Shown: positions 24,703-33,064 of the stretch, piece after piece
Layout: every line of letters begins with the position of its first letter
Numbering within the stretch: position 1 is the stretch's first letter
The notes under the pieces: generated by a model
What the model was told of the DNA's origin: nothing
The model's input: only the letters and a program-made list of their open reading frames with translations
The model's database searches: none
Position numbers and translations under genes: made by a program
Source of the DNA: Flavobacterium supellecticarium
GTDB lineage: Bacteria; Bacteroidota; Bacteroidia; Flavobacteriales; Flavobacteriaceae
NCBI RefSeq assembly: GCF_004801375.1
Contig: NZ_SSNZ01000006.1
Location: forward strand, 62,001-126,000
DNA: 64,000 nucleotides
Direction of reading: 5' to 3'

Positions 24703-25833
24703 TTATTTTAAAAATTCCAGAATACTATCGGTAATAAATTTAATCTGTTCGTCTTCCAATTCGGTATGCATTGGTAATGAAATCACTTCATTCACCAATT
24801 GATTCGTCACCGGGAAATCGGCTTCATTATAACGACTATCAGCATACGCTTTCTGACTGTGTAACGGAATCGGATAATAAATTGCACACGGAATACCTTT
24901 ATCGATCAGGTGTTGCATTAACGCATTGCGATCAGCATTTAGAATTCGTAAGGTATACTGATGAAACACATGGCTTCCTGTATCGCCTTTTACAACCGGA
25001 GTGACAATATTGGCGTGTCCAGCAAAAGCCGCATCATATTTTTGAGCTGCCAACTGACGTGCATCGTTATACGTATCCAACCTGGGCAACTTCGCATTCA
25101 AAACCGCAGCCTGCATACTGTCTAAACGGGAATTAACCCCTACTACATCGTGATGGTAACGCACGTACATTCCGTGGTTTACGATTCCGCGTAATTTATA
25201 AGCCAGTTCGTCATCGTTGGTAAAAATGGCACCGCCATCACCATAACATCCTAAGTTTTTAGACGGGAAAAATGAGGTCGACGCCACATGTCCAATCGTC
25301 CCCACTTTCTTTTTACTACCATCAGCATATTCATAATCGGCTCCGATTGCCTGCGCATTATCTTCGATCACAAACAGATTGTGTTCCTTTGCAACCGCCA
25401 TGATGGCTTCCATATTCGCCGCCTGTCCGAACATATGTACCGGAACAATCGCTTTCGTTTTTGGCGTGATCGCTTTTTTAATGGCGTCCACTGAAATATT
25501 AAACGTATCCGGATCCACATCAACCAAAACCGGAGTCAGTTGCAACAAGGCAATTACCTCAACGGTAGCGGCAAACGTAAAATCGGCTGTAATCACCTCA
25601 TCACCGGGTTGCAATCCCAATCCCATCATTGCGATCTGAAGTGCATCGGTACCATTCGCACACGGAATAACGTGTTTCACGTCCAGATATTCCTCCAATG
25701 CTTTTTGGAATTGGTGTACTTGTGGCCCGTTGATAAATGTTGTTGTATCCAGTACTTCCTGGATTGACTGGTTAACCTGCTCTTTTATTTGTTCGTATTG
25801 ACCCTTAAGATCAACCATTTGTATTTTTCTCAT
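24703..25833 (-). CDS. DegT/DnrJ/EryC1/StrS family sugar aminotransferase
   Basis: PLP-dependent aminotransferase of 376 aa, probably acting on a nucleotide-linked keto-sugar for lipopolysaccharide, capsule or glycoprotein glycans. The family start MVDLKGQYEQIKEQVNQSIQ, the substrate loop HVIPCANGTDALQIAM, the cofactor aspartate region VIEDNAQAIGADY and the PLP lysine in SFFPSKNLGCYGDGG are all intact. It heads a minus-strand pair with galE and diverges from waaA, an LPS gene. The exact sugar is unknown; a WecE- or PseC-like role is possible. Confidence 0.9.
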   Translation of the reverse strand: MRKIQMVDLKGQYEQIKEQVNQSIQEVLDTTTFINGPQVHQFQKALEEYLDVKHVIPCANGTDALQIAMMGLGLQPGDEVITADFTFAATVEVIALLQLTPVLVDVDPDTFNISVDAIKKAITPKTKAIVPVHMFGQAANMEAIMAVAKEHNLFVIEDNAQAIGADYEYADGSKKKVGTIGHVASTSFFPSKNLGCYGDGGAIFTNDDELAYKLRGIVNHGMYVRYHHDVVGVNSRLDSMQAAVLNAKLPRLDTYNDARQLAAQKYDAAFAGHANIVTPVVKGDTGSHVFHQYTLRILNADRNALMQHLIDKGIPCAIYYPIPLHSQKAYADSRYNEADFPVTNQLVNEVISLPMHTELEDEQIKFITDSILEFLK

Positions 25834-25972
25834 GTGCTTTCTAAATTGCTTTATAACGATTTGAAATTCCTTTTGGAAAAGGAATTAAAACAAGCAAAAA
25901 TACTCATTTAATGACGTTACACCAATCAAATTAACGTAAAGAACCGTAATTTAGCGACACAAATTTTCGCCT

Positions 25973-27220
25973 ATGTTTTTTTTATACGATTTACTGGTTC
26001 GGATAGCTGGTTTTCTGATCCGTTTTATTGCTATGGTAAGCCCTAAAATCAAGCTGTTTACTGAAGGACGGAAAAATGTTTTTACCACATTGGAATCCGC
26101 CATACATCCTACCGATAAAACCATCTGGTTCCATGCCGCGTCACTGGGCGAATACGAACAAGGACTTCCGGTAATAGAACAAATCAAAGCCAATTATCCG
26201 TCGCATAAAATTGTACTGACCTTTTTTTCTCCATCGGGTTATGAAATCCGCAAAAACAATACCGTAACCGATGTCACCGTATATTTACCGTTGGACACCC
26301 GATCGAATGCTATCCGTTTTATCAAAGCCATTCATCCCGACCTTGTATTTTTTATCAAATACGAATACTGGCCGAATTATCTGGACGTTTTAAAACAACA
26401 GCAAATCCCGACCTATCTGGTTTCCGGTATTTTCCGCGAAAAACAATCGTTTTTTAAATGGTATGGTTCGTTTTACCGAAATGCACTAAAAAGTTTCCGT
26501 TACTTTTTTGTTCAGAATGAAAAATCGAAACAGCTTTTACAAAGCATCGGATTTCACAATGTAAAAGTGAGCGGTGACACCCGATTTGACCGGGTATCGG
26601 CTATTTTGGAACGCGACAACACCCTTGATTTTATCGAAAATTTTAAAGCCGACACGACTACTATCGTAATTGGCAGTTCATGGCCAAAAGACGAAACCCT
26701 GCTTGTGGACTATATCAACCGCTGCACCGATCCGGTGAAATTTATTATTGCACCGCATAACATCAAACCTGAACAAATTCAGGAACTCCAAAAAAGCATT
26801 TCCCGGAAAACGGTTTTATTTTCCGAAAAAGATGCGATTACCAATTTAAGTGATTACGATGTTTTTATCATCAACACCATTGGTATCCTGACCAAGATCT
26901 ACAGTTATGCCGACATTGCGTATGTAGGCGGTGGTTTTGGCAAACCGGGCGTTCACAATATACTGGAACCGGCCACCTTTGGCGTACCGATTGTTATTGG
27001 CCCTAATTTTTCCCATTTTGCCGAAGCCATAGCGCTGGTTAACATGGAAGGCTGTATTTCCATTTCAAACCAAAAAGAACTTGACGAAGCCTTTTCCAAT
27101 CTGATTCAAAACGAAGACATCCGTTTCGAAAAAGGTCATATTTGCAGCACTTTTGTACAAATGAATCAAAATGCCACCAAGAGCATTGTAAACCATATTA
27201 AAAATGAATACACAGTTTAA
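25973..27220 (+). CDS. waaA: 3-deoxy-D-manno-octulosonic acid (Kdo) transferase
   Basis: Glycosyltransferase family 30 enzyme of 415 aa that adds Kdo to the lipid A precursor at the inner membrane. An N-terminal hydrophobic anchor (about 1-22) is followed by the GT30 signature WFHAASLGEYEQGLPVIEQ, HPDLVFFIKYEYWPNYL and the second-domain motif YVGGGFGKPGVHNILEPA. Length is normal. The 3' end overlaps the acetyltransferase gene by 17 nt. Confidence 0.95.
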   Translation: MFFLYDLLVRIAGFLIRFIAMVSPKIKLFTEGRKNVFTTLESAIHPTDKTIWFHAASLGEYEQGLPVIEQIKANYPSHKIVLTFFSPSGYEIRKNNTVTDVTVYLPLDTRSNAIRFIKAIHPDLVFFIKYEYWPNYLDVLKQQQIPTYLVSGIFREKQSFFKWYGSFYRNALKSFRYFFVQNEKSKQLLQSIGFHNVKVSGDTRFDRVSAILERDNTLDFIENFKADTTTIVIGSSWPKDETLLVDYINRCTDPVKFIIAPHNIKPEQIQELQKSISRKTVLFSEKDAITNLSDYDVFIINTIGILTKIYSYADIAYVGGGFGKPGVHNILEPATFGVPIVIGPNFSHFAEAIALVNMEGCISISNQKELDEAFSNLIQNEDIRFEKGHICSTFVQMNQNATKSIVNHIKNEYTV

Positions 27221-27653
27221 ATCTTTGGACCATCAGCATATTCCCGATATCATTGCGATGATGGAGGATTTCTATGCGATCGACAACTACCCTATCGATA
27301 TCCCGACTACCGAATCGCTTTTTGAAACCTTTATAAACGATGAAAATCTGGGAAAAGCCTGGCTGATTTATTCAGACGATATTCTGGTAGGCTATGTGAT
27401 TCTTACTTTTATTTTTAGTTTTGAATACAAAGGTCGTTATGCTTTTTTAGACGAATTGTACCTTTCTGAAAAAGCCCGCGGTAAAGGAATTGGCAAGCAA
27501 GCCATCCATTTTATCCAATCGGAAGCTCTTAAATTAAAGTTAAAAGTTCTCTACCTGGAAGTTGAAAACCATAACGAAAAGGCTCAAAAATTGTATCTTG
27601 CCCAGAATTTTACCGATCACAACCGTAAAATCATGAAATACAAAGTCGTATAA
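27204..27653 (+). CDS. GNAT family N-acetyltransferase
   Basis: Acetyltransferase of 149 aa with the Gcn5-related fold. The acetyl-CoA-binding motif is EKARGKGIGKQAIHFI and the C-terminal motif B is YLEVENHNEKAQKLYLAQNF. The start lies inside the end of waaA, so translation is coupled. Substrate unknown; the operon position does not prove a role in LPS. Confidence 0.88.
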   Translation: MNTQFKSLDHQHIPDIIAMMEDFYAIDNYPIDIPTTESLFETFINDENLGKAWLIYSDDILVGYVILTFIFSFEYKGRYAFLDELYLSEKARGKGIGKQAIHFIQSEALKLKLKVLYLEVENHNEKAQKLYLAQNFTDHNRKIMKYKVV

Positions 27654-27680
27654 CCAAAATAATCAAATAAAAACAATCCA

Positions 27681-29822
27681 ATGAAACTTTTAAGACTACT
27701 TGTCCTATTGTTCGTTTTACCGGTTTCCGCACAACAGGGCGGAATGTGGATTCCTTCGCTTTTAAAAGGAATGAACGAAAAAGAGATGAAAACCTTAGGA
27801 ATGAAAATATCGGCTGCCGATATTTATGATGTCAATAAATCCAGTTTAAAAGATGCTGTACCGCATTTTAACGGTGGTTGTACCTCAGAAGTCATTTCCT
27901 CCAAAGGTTTATTATTAACCAACCATCACTGTGGATATGGCGAAATCCAATCCCATTCAACTGTTGATCATGACTATTTGACCAACGGATTCTGGGCGAT
28001 GAAACAGGAAGACGAACTACCGAACAAAGATCTGGAAGTAACTTTTATTGTAAAAATTGAAGATGTAACCAATAAAGTACTGGAAGGTGTTGCCGCACTG
28101 ACAAGTGAAGCTGACAAACAAAAGAAAATTCAGGAAAACATCAACATGTTAAGCCGTACGTTACCAAAGGAATCCTGGCAGGAAAACAAAATCCGTACTT
28201 TTTATGACGGAAACCAGTATATCCTATTCCTAACGGAAACCTATACCGATGTTCGTTTGGTTGGTGCTCCGCCATCATCAATCGGGAAATTCGGATCGGA
28301 TACCGACAACTGGGTTTGGCCACGCCATACCGGAGATTTTTCTTTATTCCGAATCTACGCTGATAAAAACAACCGTCCGGCTGCTTATTCTAAAGATAAC
28401 GTACCCTACAAACCGAAACATTTCTTCCCGGTTTCTATAAAAGGAGTGAAAGAAAACGATTTCACCATGGTAATGGGTTACCCGGGTCGTACTCAAGAAT
28501 ACCTTCCGTCGTATGCCGTAGCACAAATCATCAACGATCTGAATCCTGCAAAAATCGAAGTGCGTGATGCGGCTTTAAAAGTTCAGGACGGATTTATGCG
28601 TAAAGACAACGCGATCAAAATTCAATATGCTTCCAAATATGCCAGCATTGCGAACTACTGGAAAAAATGGATCGGCGAAACCAAAGGTTTAAAAAAATCA
28701 AACGCTTTAGCGATCAAACAAAAATTTGAACAGGAATTTCAGGACAAAGTGGCGAAATCCGGAAAACAAGCCGAATATGGTAATTTGTTAGCCGACTTTA
28801 AAAAGAACTACACTGAAATCGCTCCGTATGCCTTGAGCCGTGATTATTATACGGAAGTGGTTTTACGAAATACCGAATTATTGAGCTTCGGATACCGTTT
28901 ATTCCAATTGGAACAGGTTTACAATGCTAAAGGTGAACAAGCTTTTAACGATCGTAAAAACAACCTGATTGCCGGTTTTGAAGATTTATACAAAGATTTT
29001 AATGCGAATGTAGACGAAAAAGTTTTCGAACAGTTAATCGCCTTATATGCTACCAAATCGCCAAAACAGTTTTTACCCGCGAGTTTGGTAAATGCCGATA
29101 CTAAAAAACTAACCGAAGAAGTATACAGCCAGTCAAAACTAACCAGCTATAACGGTTTAAAAGAATTATTGAATGGCGATGCCAAAACAGTAATCGAGCG
29201 CATCAACAAAGACAAAGGTTTCCAATTGGTAAAAACCATGGCTGATAGTTACCTGAAAAACGTAGCACCAAAGTATGACGAATTGAACCTTAAAAACATC
29301 GCGTTACAACGTACCTATATGAAAGCTATTCTGGAATTATTCCCGAATAACCGTATTTTCCCGGATGCGAACAGTACGCTACGCGTTACCTACGGAAAAG
29401 TAAAAGGCTACAGTCCGAGTGATGCGGTAATCTACGAACCGATGACCTATTTGGACGGTGTGATCGAAAAATACGTACCGGGTGATTATGAATTTGACGT
29501 ACCTGCCAAATTAATCTCCTTATATAACAATAAAGATTACGGACAATATGCCGATAAAGGACGTATGCCGGTATGTTTTATCGGAACAAATCACACAACC
29601 GGTGGTAACTCCGGAAGCCCTGCATTGGATGCAGAAGGGAACCTAATCGGGTTAAATTTCGACCGTGTTTGGGAAGGAACGATGAGCGATATTCACTACG
29701 ATCCAGCGATTTGCCGCAACATTATGGTCGATATTCGCTATGTTTTGTTTATAATTGACAAATATGCGGGTGCAAAACACCTTGTTGACGAGATGAAAAT
29801 CGTTCAAAATAAGAAAAAATAA
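27681..29822 (+). CDS. S46 family dipeptidyl-peptidase, DPP11-like
   Basis: Periplasmic serine exopeptidase of 713 aa that removes dipeptides from peptide N-termini. It has a signal peptide (MKLLRLLVLLFVLPVSAQQ), the catalytic histidine in LLLTNHHCGYGE (residue 83 by family alignment), the aspartate region GSDTDNWVWPRHTGDFS and the nucleophile Ser644 in TGGNSGSPALD. Eighteen residues after the serine stands Arg662 (NFDRVWEG). In the studied enzymes the position Ser+18 is Arg in DPP11 (Asp/Glu preference) and Gly in DPP7 (hydrophobic preference), so an acidic P1 preference is inferred. This suits a peptide-fermenting or amino-acid-using flavobacterium. Confidence 0.93.
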   Translation: MKLLRLLVLLFVLPVSAQQGGMWIPSLLKGMNEKEMKTLGMKISAADIYDVNKSSLKDAVPHFNGGCTSEVISSKGLLLTNHHCGYGEIQSHSTVDHDYLTNGFWAMKQEDELPNKDLEVTFIVKIEDVTNKVLEGVAALTSEADKQKKIQENINMLSRTLPKESWQENKIRTFYDGNQYILFLTETYTDVRLVGAPPSSIGKFGSDTDNWVWPRHTGDFSLFRIYADKNNRPAAYSKDNVPYKPKHFFPVSIKGVKENDFTMVMGYPGRTQEYLPSYAVAQIINDLNPAKIEVRDAALKVQDGFMRKDNAIKIQYASKYASIANYWKKWIGETKGLKKSNALAIKQKFEQEFQDKVAKSGKQAEYGNLLADFKKNYTEIAPYALSRDYYTEVVLRNTELLSFGYRLFQLEQVYNAKGEQAFNDRKNNLIAGFEDLYKDFNANVDEKVFEQLIALYATKSPKQFLPASLVNADTKKLTEEVYSQSKLTSYNGLKELLNGDAKTVIERINKDKGFQLVKTMADSYLKNVAPKYDELNLKNIALQRTYMKAILELFPNNRIFPDANSTLRVTYGKVKGYSPSDAVIYEPMTYLDGVIEKYVPGDYEFDVPAKLISLYNNKDYGQYADKGRMPVCFIGTNHTTGGNSGSPALDAEGNLIGLNFDRVWEGTMSDIHYDPAICRNIMVDIRYVLFIIDKYAGAKHLVDEMKIVQNKKK

Positions 29823-29850
29823 CACATTTTTAACCCTGACGCAAAATATT

Positions 29851-29920
29851 AAAAAACAGTTAGTTACACCAAAAAAAACCAACAAAATAGGGCGTTTTAT
29901 AAGTGAGCTGACTGTTTTTT
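29851..29920 (+). terminator. Long-loop terminator candidate after the S46 peptidase gene
   Basis: AAAAAACAGTTAG (29851-29863) pairs with CTGACTGTTTTTT (29908-29920) with one T/G wobble, across a 44-nt loop. T and A runs lie at the ends. Confidence 0.45.
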
Positions 29921-29986
29921 CAAAAAAAAACATAATCCGGGAGCAAAAAATATTTTAGTAAATATTATTACGTATCAAAAATTTTA

Positions 29987-29994
29987 TATCTTTG
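29987..29994 (+). promoter_or_regulatory. -7 promoter element of the Ala-rich lipoprotein gene
   Basis: TATCTTTG, exact TAnnTTTG match followed by GCTCC as before ubiE, 36 nt upstream of the ATG at 30031. Confidence 0.65.
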
Positions 29995-30030
29995 CTCCGA
30001 ATTAATAATTAACCTTTATAATTTAGTAAG

Positions 30031-30282
30031 ATGAAAAAAGTTGTTTTAAGCTTAGCATTAGTAGCTATGATGAGTGTTTCTTTCGTTTCTTGTAAAGAAA
30101 CTAAAACTGAAGAGCCTGTAACTGAAGAAGTTGCTGCTCCTGCTGAAGAGGCTGTAGAAGCTGCTGCTACTACTGTTGATTCTGCTGCTGCTACTACTGA
30201 GGCTGCTGCTGCTCCAGCTACTGAAGCTGCTGCTCCAGCTGCTGACGCTGCTGCTCCAGCTGCTGACGCTGCAAAAAAATAA
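30031..30282 (+). CDS. Small Ala/Glu-rich lipoprotein
   Basis: Protein of 83 aa with a lipoprotein signal MKKVVLSLALVAMMSVSFVSC, lipobox Cys at 21. The mature part is low complexity: Glu/Thr/Val first, then runs of Ala with Pro and Asp, written almost only with GCT codons. A 21-nt unit (encoding AAAPAAD) is repeated in tandem near the 3' end. Strong codon bias, a consensus -7 element and a perfect terminator suggest an abundant small envelope protein. No domain is recognised. Confidence 0.75.
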   Translation: MKKVVLSLALVAMMSVSFVSCKETKTEEPVTEEVAAPAEEAVEAAATTVDSAAATTEAAAAPATEAAAPAADAAAPAADAAKK

Positions 30283-30303
30283 TTAGAACCTTCTAAGAAT
30301 TTT

Positions 30304-30330
30304 AAAACCTCGCAATTGCGAGGTTTTTTT
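30304..30330. terminator. Terminator between convergent small lipoprotein genes
   Basis: AAAACCTCGCAA / TTGCGAGGTTTT is a perfect 24-nt palindrome, flanked on the right by a T run. Its end reaches the stop codon of the minus-strand gene at 30329, so it may serve both directions. Confidence 0.88.
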
Positions 30331-30484
30331 ATGCCGTTTTGGTAGCTTTTTGAATTTGTATATCCGGCTTATATTCTATCTTTTTACTATCGACATCACA
30401 TCGTCGTGGACCACACCCTAATCGTTTGGGTCCGCAGGAAACCAAAAGGATTCCTGCTACTATAAAAACAATCCGTTTTTTCAT
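30329..30484 (-). CDS. Small cysteine-containing lipoprotein (51 aa)
   Basis: A short frame of 51 codons plus stop, starting 2 nt after the stop of the GH3-family gene on the same strand. It begins with a lipoprotein signal, MKKRIVFIVAGILLVSC, lipobox Cys at 17. The mature peptide starts with a near-repeat, CGPKRLGCGPRRCD, giving three cysteines within 13 residues, and a basic tail follows. Tight coupling to the upstream gene, a clean signal peptide and a stop exactly at a terminator support it as real. No family is recognised. Confidence 0.7.
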   Translation of the reverse strand: MKKRIVFIVAGILLVSCGPKRLGCGPRRCDVDSKKIEYKPDIQIQKATKTA

Positions 30485-30486
30485 AA

Positions 30487-32013
30487 TCAGTCTATTTGAA
30501 TATATTGTAAAGCCTTAAGTCGGTCCAGATACTCCCGACTATTGGATAGTCGTGGAATTTTGTGTTGCCCGCCCAGTTTATCCTGTTCTTTTAGCCAGTC
30601 GTAAAACAGATTGGTTCGCGCAACATTTAACACTAACGGATTCAAAGTCATATTATTATATCGTTTTGCTTCATAATCAGAGTTTACCGATTGCAGCGCT
30701 TCGTCCAGTTTTTTACGAAAAAGCTCGATATTCTCCGGCTTTCTACGGAATTCGATCATCCATTCGTGGGCTCCTTTTTCGCGACCTTTCATAAAGATTG
30801 GTGCCACGGTATAATCAATTACTTCGGAATTGGTTTCCTGACAGGCTTTAGAAATGGCTTTATCGGTATTTTCAACCATCAACTCTTCACCAAATACATT
30901 GATATGGTGTTTTGTTCTTCCCGTCACTTTAATACGATACGGGTTTAATGAGGTAAACCGCACCGTATCTCCTATCAGATAACGCCACAGTCCGGAATTG
31001 GTTGTAATCACGACCGCATAGTTTTTATTCAACTCCACTTCCGACAAGCGGATTACTTTCTGTTCCGGCGTGCCAAAAGCATCCATCGGAATAAATTCGT
31101 AGAAAATTCCGTAATCCAGCATCAACAACAGATCATTGGAATTATTCAGATCCTGAATCGCAAAAAAACCTTCAGAGGCATTATAAATTTCGTAATAGCG
31201 GAAATCCTCTTTTGGCAATAATCGTTTATACTGCTCGCGATACGGTTCAAAACTTACTCCTCCATGGAAATATACCTCAACATTAGGCCATAATTCCACC
31301 AGATTGTTTTTTCCGGTTTCTTCCAAAACCCGGTTTAGCAATACCAACATCCAGGAAGGCACTCCGGCAAAACTGGTTACATTTTCCATAACCGTCTCCT
31401 GTATGATCGCCTGAATTTTAGATTCCCATTCACTCATTAACGACACCTTATTACTCGGAGTACTACTAAATTCCGCCCAGAAAGGCATATTATCGATCAA
31501 AATTGCCGACAAATCGCCAAAAAAGGTATTATTATCTTCATACAATTGCTTACTTCCTCCCAAGCGAAGACTCTTACCTGTAAACAACTGTGAATTTTCA
31601 TTATTATTCAGATACAAACACAGTAAATCTTTACTGGCTTTATAATGACAATCCTCCAAAGCTTCACTACTCACCGGGATAAACTTACTTTTGGCATTGG
31701 TTGTTCCGCTGGATTTTGCAAACCATTTGATTGGTGTATTCCAAAACACATTTTGCTCCCCTTTTCGGGTTCTTTCGATCAATGGTTCGAGTTCTTCATA
31801 GGTCGACACCGGAACGCGCTCTGTAAACGTCTTATAACTTCTGATGGACGAAAATTCATATTTCTGACCAATAATAGTAGGTTCTGCCGTACGCAACAAG
31901 CTAAACAGCAGTTCTTCCTGTACTTCATTGGGGTATTTCAGAAACAATTCCATTTGATGAATTCGTTTTTTCAGTATCCAGGAAGCAATCGAGTTAATTA
32001 TTGTCAGGGCCAT
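30487..32013 (-). CDS. GH3 auxin-responsive promoter family protein (acyl-adenylate enzyme)
   Basis: Protein of 508 aa in the GH3 family of the ANL superfamily. Plant members adenylate a carboxylic acid and join it to an amino acid; the bacterial substrates are unknown. The nucleotide-binding motif FAKSSGTTNAKSKFIPVS, the middle YNASEGFFAIQD and the LYRYxxGD-like segment GLWRYLIGDTVRF are present, followed by a small C-terminal domain with the conserved GRTKHHINVFGEEL. It is read with the small lipoprotein gene at 30329. Confidence 0.88.
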   Translation of the reverse strand: MALTIINSIASWILKKRIHQMELFLKYPNEVQEELLFSLLRTAEPTIIGQKYEFSSIRSYKTFTERVPVSTYEELEPLIERTRKGEQNVFWNTPIKWFAKSSGTTNAKSKFIPVSSEALEDCHYKASKDLLCLYLNNNENSQLFTGKSLRLGGSKQLYEDNNTFFGDLSAILIDNMPFWAEFSSTPSNKVSLMSEWESKIQAIIQETVMENVTSFAGVPSWMLVLLNRVLEETGKNNLVELWPNVEVYFHGGVSFEPYREQYKRLLPKEDFRYYEIYNASEGFFAIQDLNNSNDLLLMLDYGIFYEFIPMDAFGTPEQKVIRLSEVELNKNYAVVITTNSGLWRYLIGDTVRFTSLNPYRIKVTGRTKHHINVFGEELMVENTDKAISKACQETNSEVIDYTVAPIFMKGREKGAHEWMIEFRRKPENIELFRKKLDEALQSVNSDYEAKRYNNMTLNPLVLNVARTNLFYDWLKEQDKLGGQHKIPRLSNSREYLDRLKALQYIQID

Positions 32014-32162
32014 ATTTTAGTATATTCCGGTTAAAAAGATTTGTTTTGGCATTATTCAAACCAAAGTTTGTACTTTTACATCATTACCAAAAATAAGAAA
32101 AAAACAGCAGGAAACACTCGGCTTCACTGCAAATCCTAATACTTAAACCTGAAATTTACAAA

Positions 32163-32957
32163 ATGCAATACGACGGCGTACTGACTAAGATGCAAACGGA
32201 AATCGGGAATCCGATACAATATTACCTAGTTTTTGAAAACAGCTTTTTGAATGTCAACCAATTACTGAACAAAGAGTTGGAGATTGCTTTTCAGGGCTAT
32301 CAATGTCTGAACTGCGGCAAGAAAAAAAAGATTTTCAGACAGGGATTTTGTTATGACTGCTTTATGTCGAGCGCTTCGGCCGGTGACTGGATTATGAAAC
32401 CGGAACTCAGCACGGCACATCTCGACATTGAAGACCGTGATCTGGAATATGAAAAAAGAGTCCAGTTACAGCCCCATATTGTATACCTGGCCTTATCCAG
32501 CGAAGTCAAAGTAGGCGTTACCCGTAAAACCCAGGTTCCGACGCGTTGGATTGATCAGGGTGCTATAGAAGCCGTTCCGATCGTAGAAGTTCCGAATCGT
32601 TATCTGGCCGGAATCGCCGAGGTCGCACTAAAAGATCATTTTTCAGACAAAACCAACTGGCGAAAAATGTTGCAAAATGAAGTTCCTGCGGTGGATATTG
32701 TATCCGAACGTAATAAACTGGAATCGTTATTACCGGACGAAGTAAAACCGTATTTCGCACCAACACCCGAAAAGCTATACCATCTGGACTATCCGGTTCT
32801 TCAATACCCGAAGAAAGTCAACAGTCTGAGTCTGGATAAAACACCGGTTTTTAACGGACGACTAACCGGAATTAAAGGACAATACCTGATTTTCGAAGAC
32901 GGTACCGTTTTTAATATCCGAACCTTCGAAGGCTACGTGGTAAAAATCACGCTGTAA
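32163..32957 (+). CDS. DUF2797 domain protein
   Basis: Protein of 264 aa matching DUF2797. A zinc-ribbon-like CLNCGKKKKIFRQGFCYDC (about residues 51-69) is followed by a segment (VYLALSSEVKVGVTRKTQVP and TRWIDQGA) that resembles the GIY-YIG nuclease fold in layout, with conserved Tyr and Arg. Biochemical role is not established; nucleic-acid binding is a reasonable inference. It ends at a palindrome and a terminator shared with the convergent AsmA gene. Confidence 0.8.
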   Translation: MQYDGVLTKMQTEIGNPIQYYLVFENSFLNVNQLLNKELEIAFQGYQCLNCGKKKKIFRQGFCYDCFMSSASAGDWIMKPELSTAHLDIEDRDLEYEKRVQLQPHIVYLALSSEVKVGVTRKTQVPTRWIDQGAIEAVPIVEVPNRYLAGIAEVALKDHFSDKTNWRKMLQNEVPAVDIVSERNKLESLLPDEVKPYFAPTPEKLYHLDYPVLQYPKKVNSLSLDKTPVFNGRLTGIKGQYLIFEDGTVFNIRTFEGYVVKITL

Positions 32958-32981
32958 AAACGATTACACACTTTCGTTATA

Positions 32982-33014
32982 ACACCTGACAGGTTTTAAA
33001 AACCTGTCAGGTGT
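32982..33014. repeat. Dispersed palindrome, copy 2
   Basis: Perfect 15-bp inverted repeat (core CACCTGACAGGTTT) with a 3-nt loop, nearly identical to 4583-4619 and again between convergent gene ends beside a terminator. Confidence 0.85.
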
Positions 33015-33033
33015 AAAATAAAAAGATATAAAA

Positions 33034-33064
33034 AAGGCTACCCAAATGGATAGCCTTCTCTTTT
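33034..33064. terminator. Terminator between DUF2797 and AsmA genes
   Basis: AAGGCTA pairs with TAGCCTT, extended by CC/GG with a one-base bulge, with A runs on the left and T-rich sequence on the right, so it can act in both directions. The sequence is close to the terminator at 4545. Confidence 0.75.
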
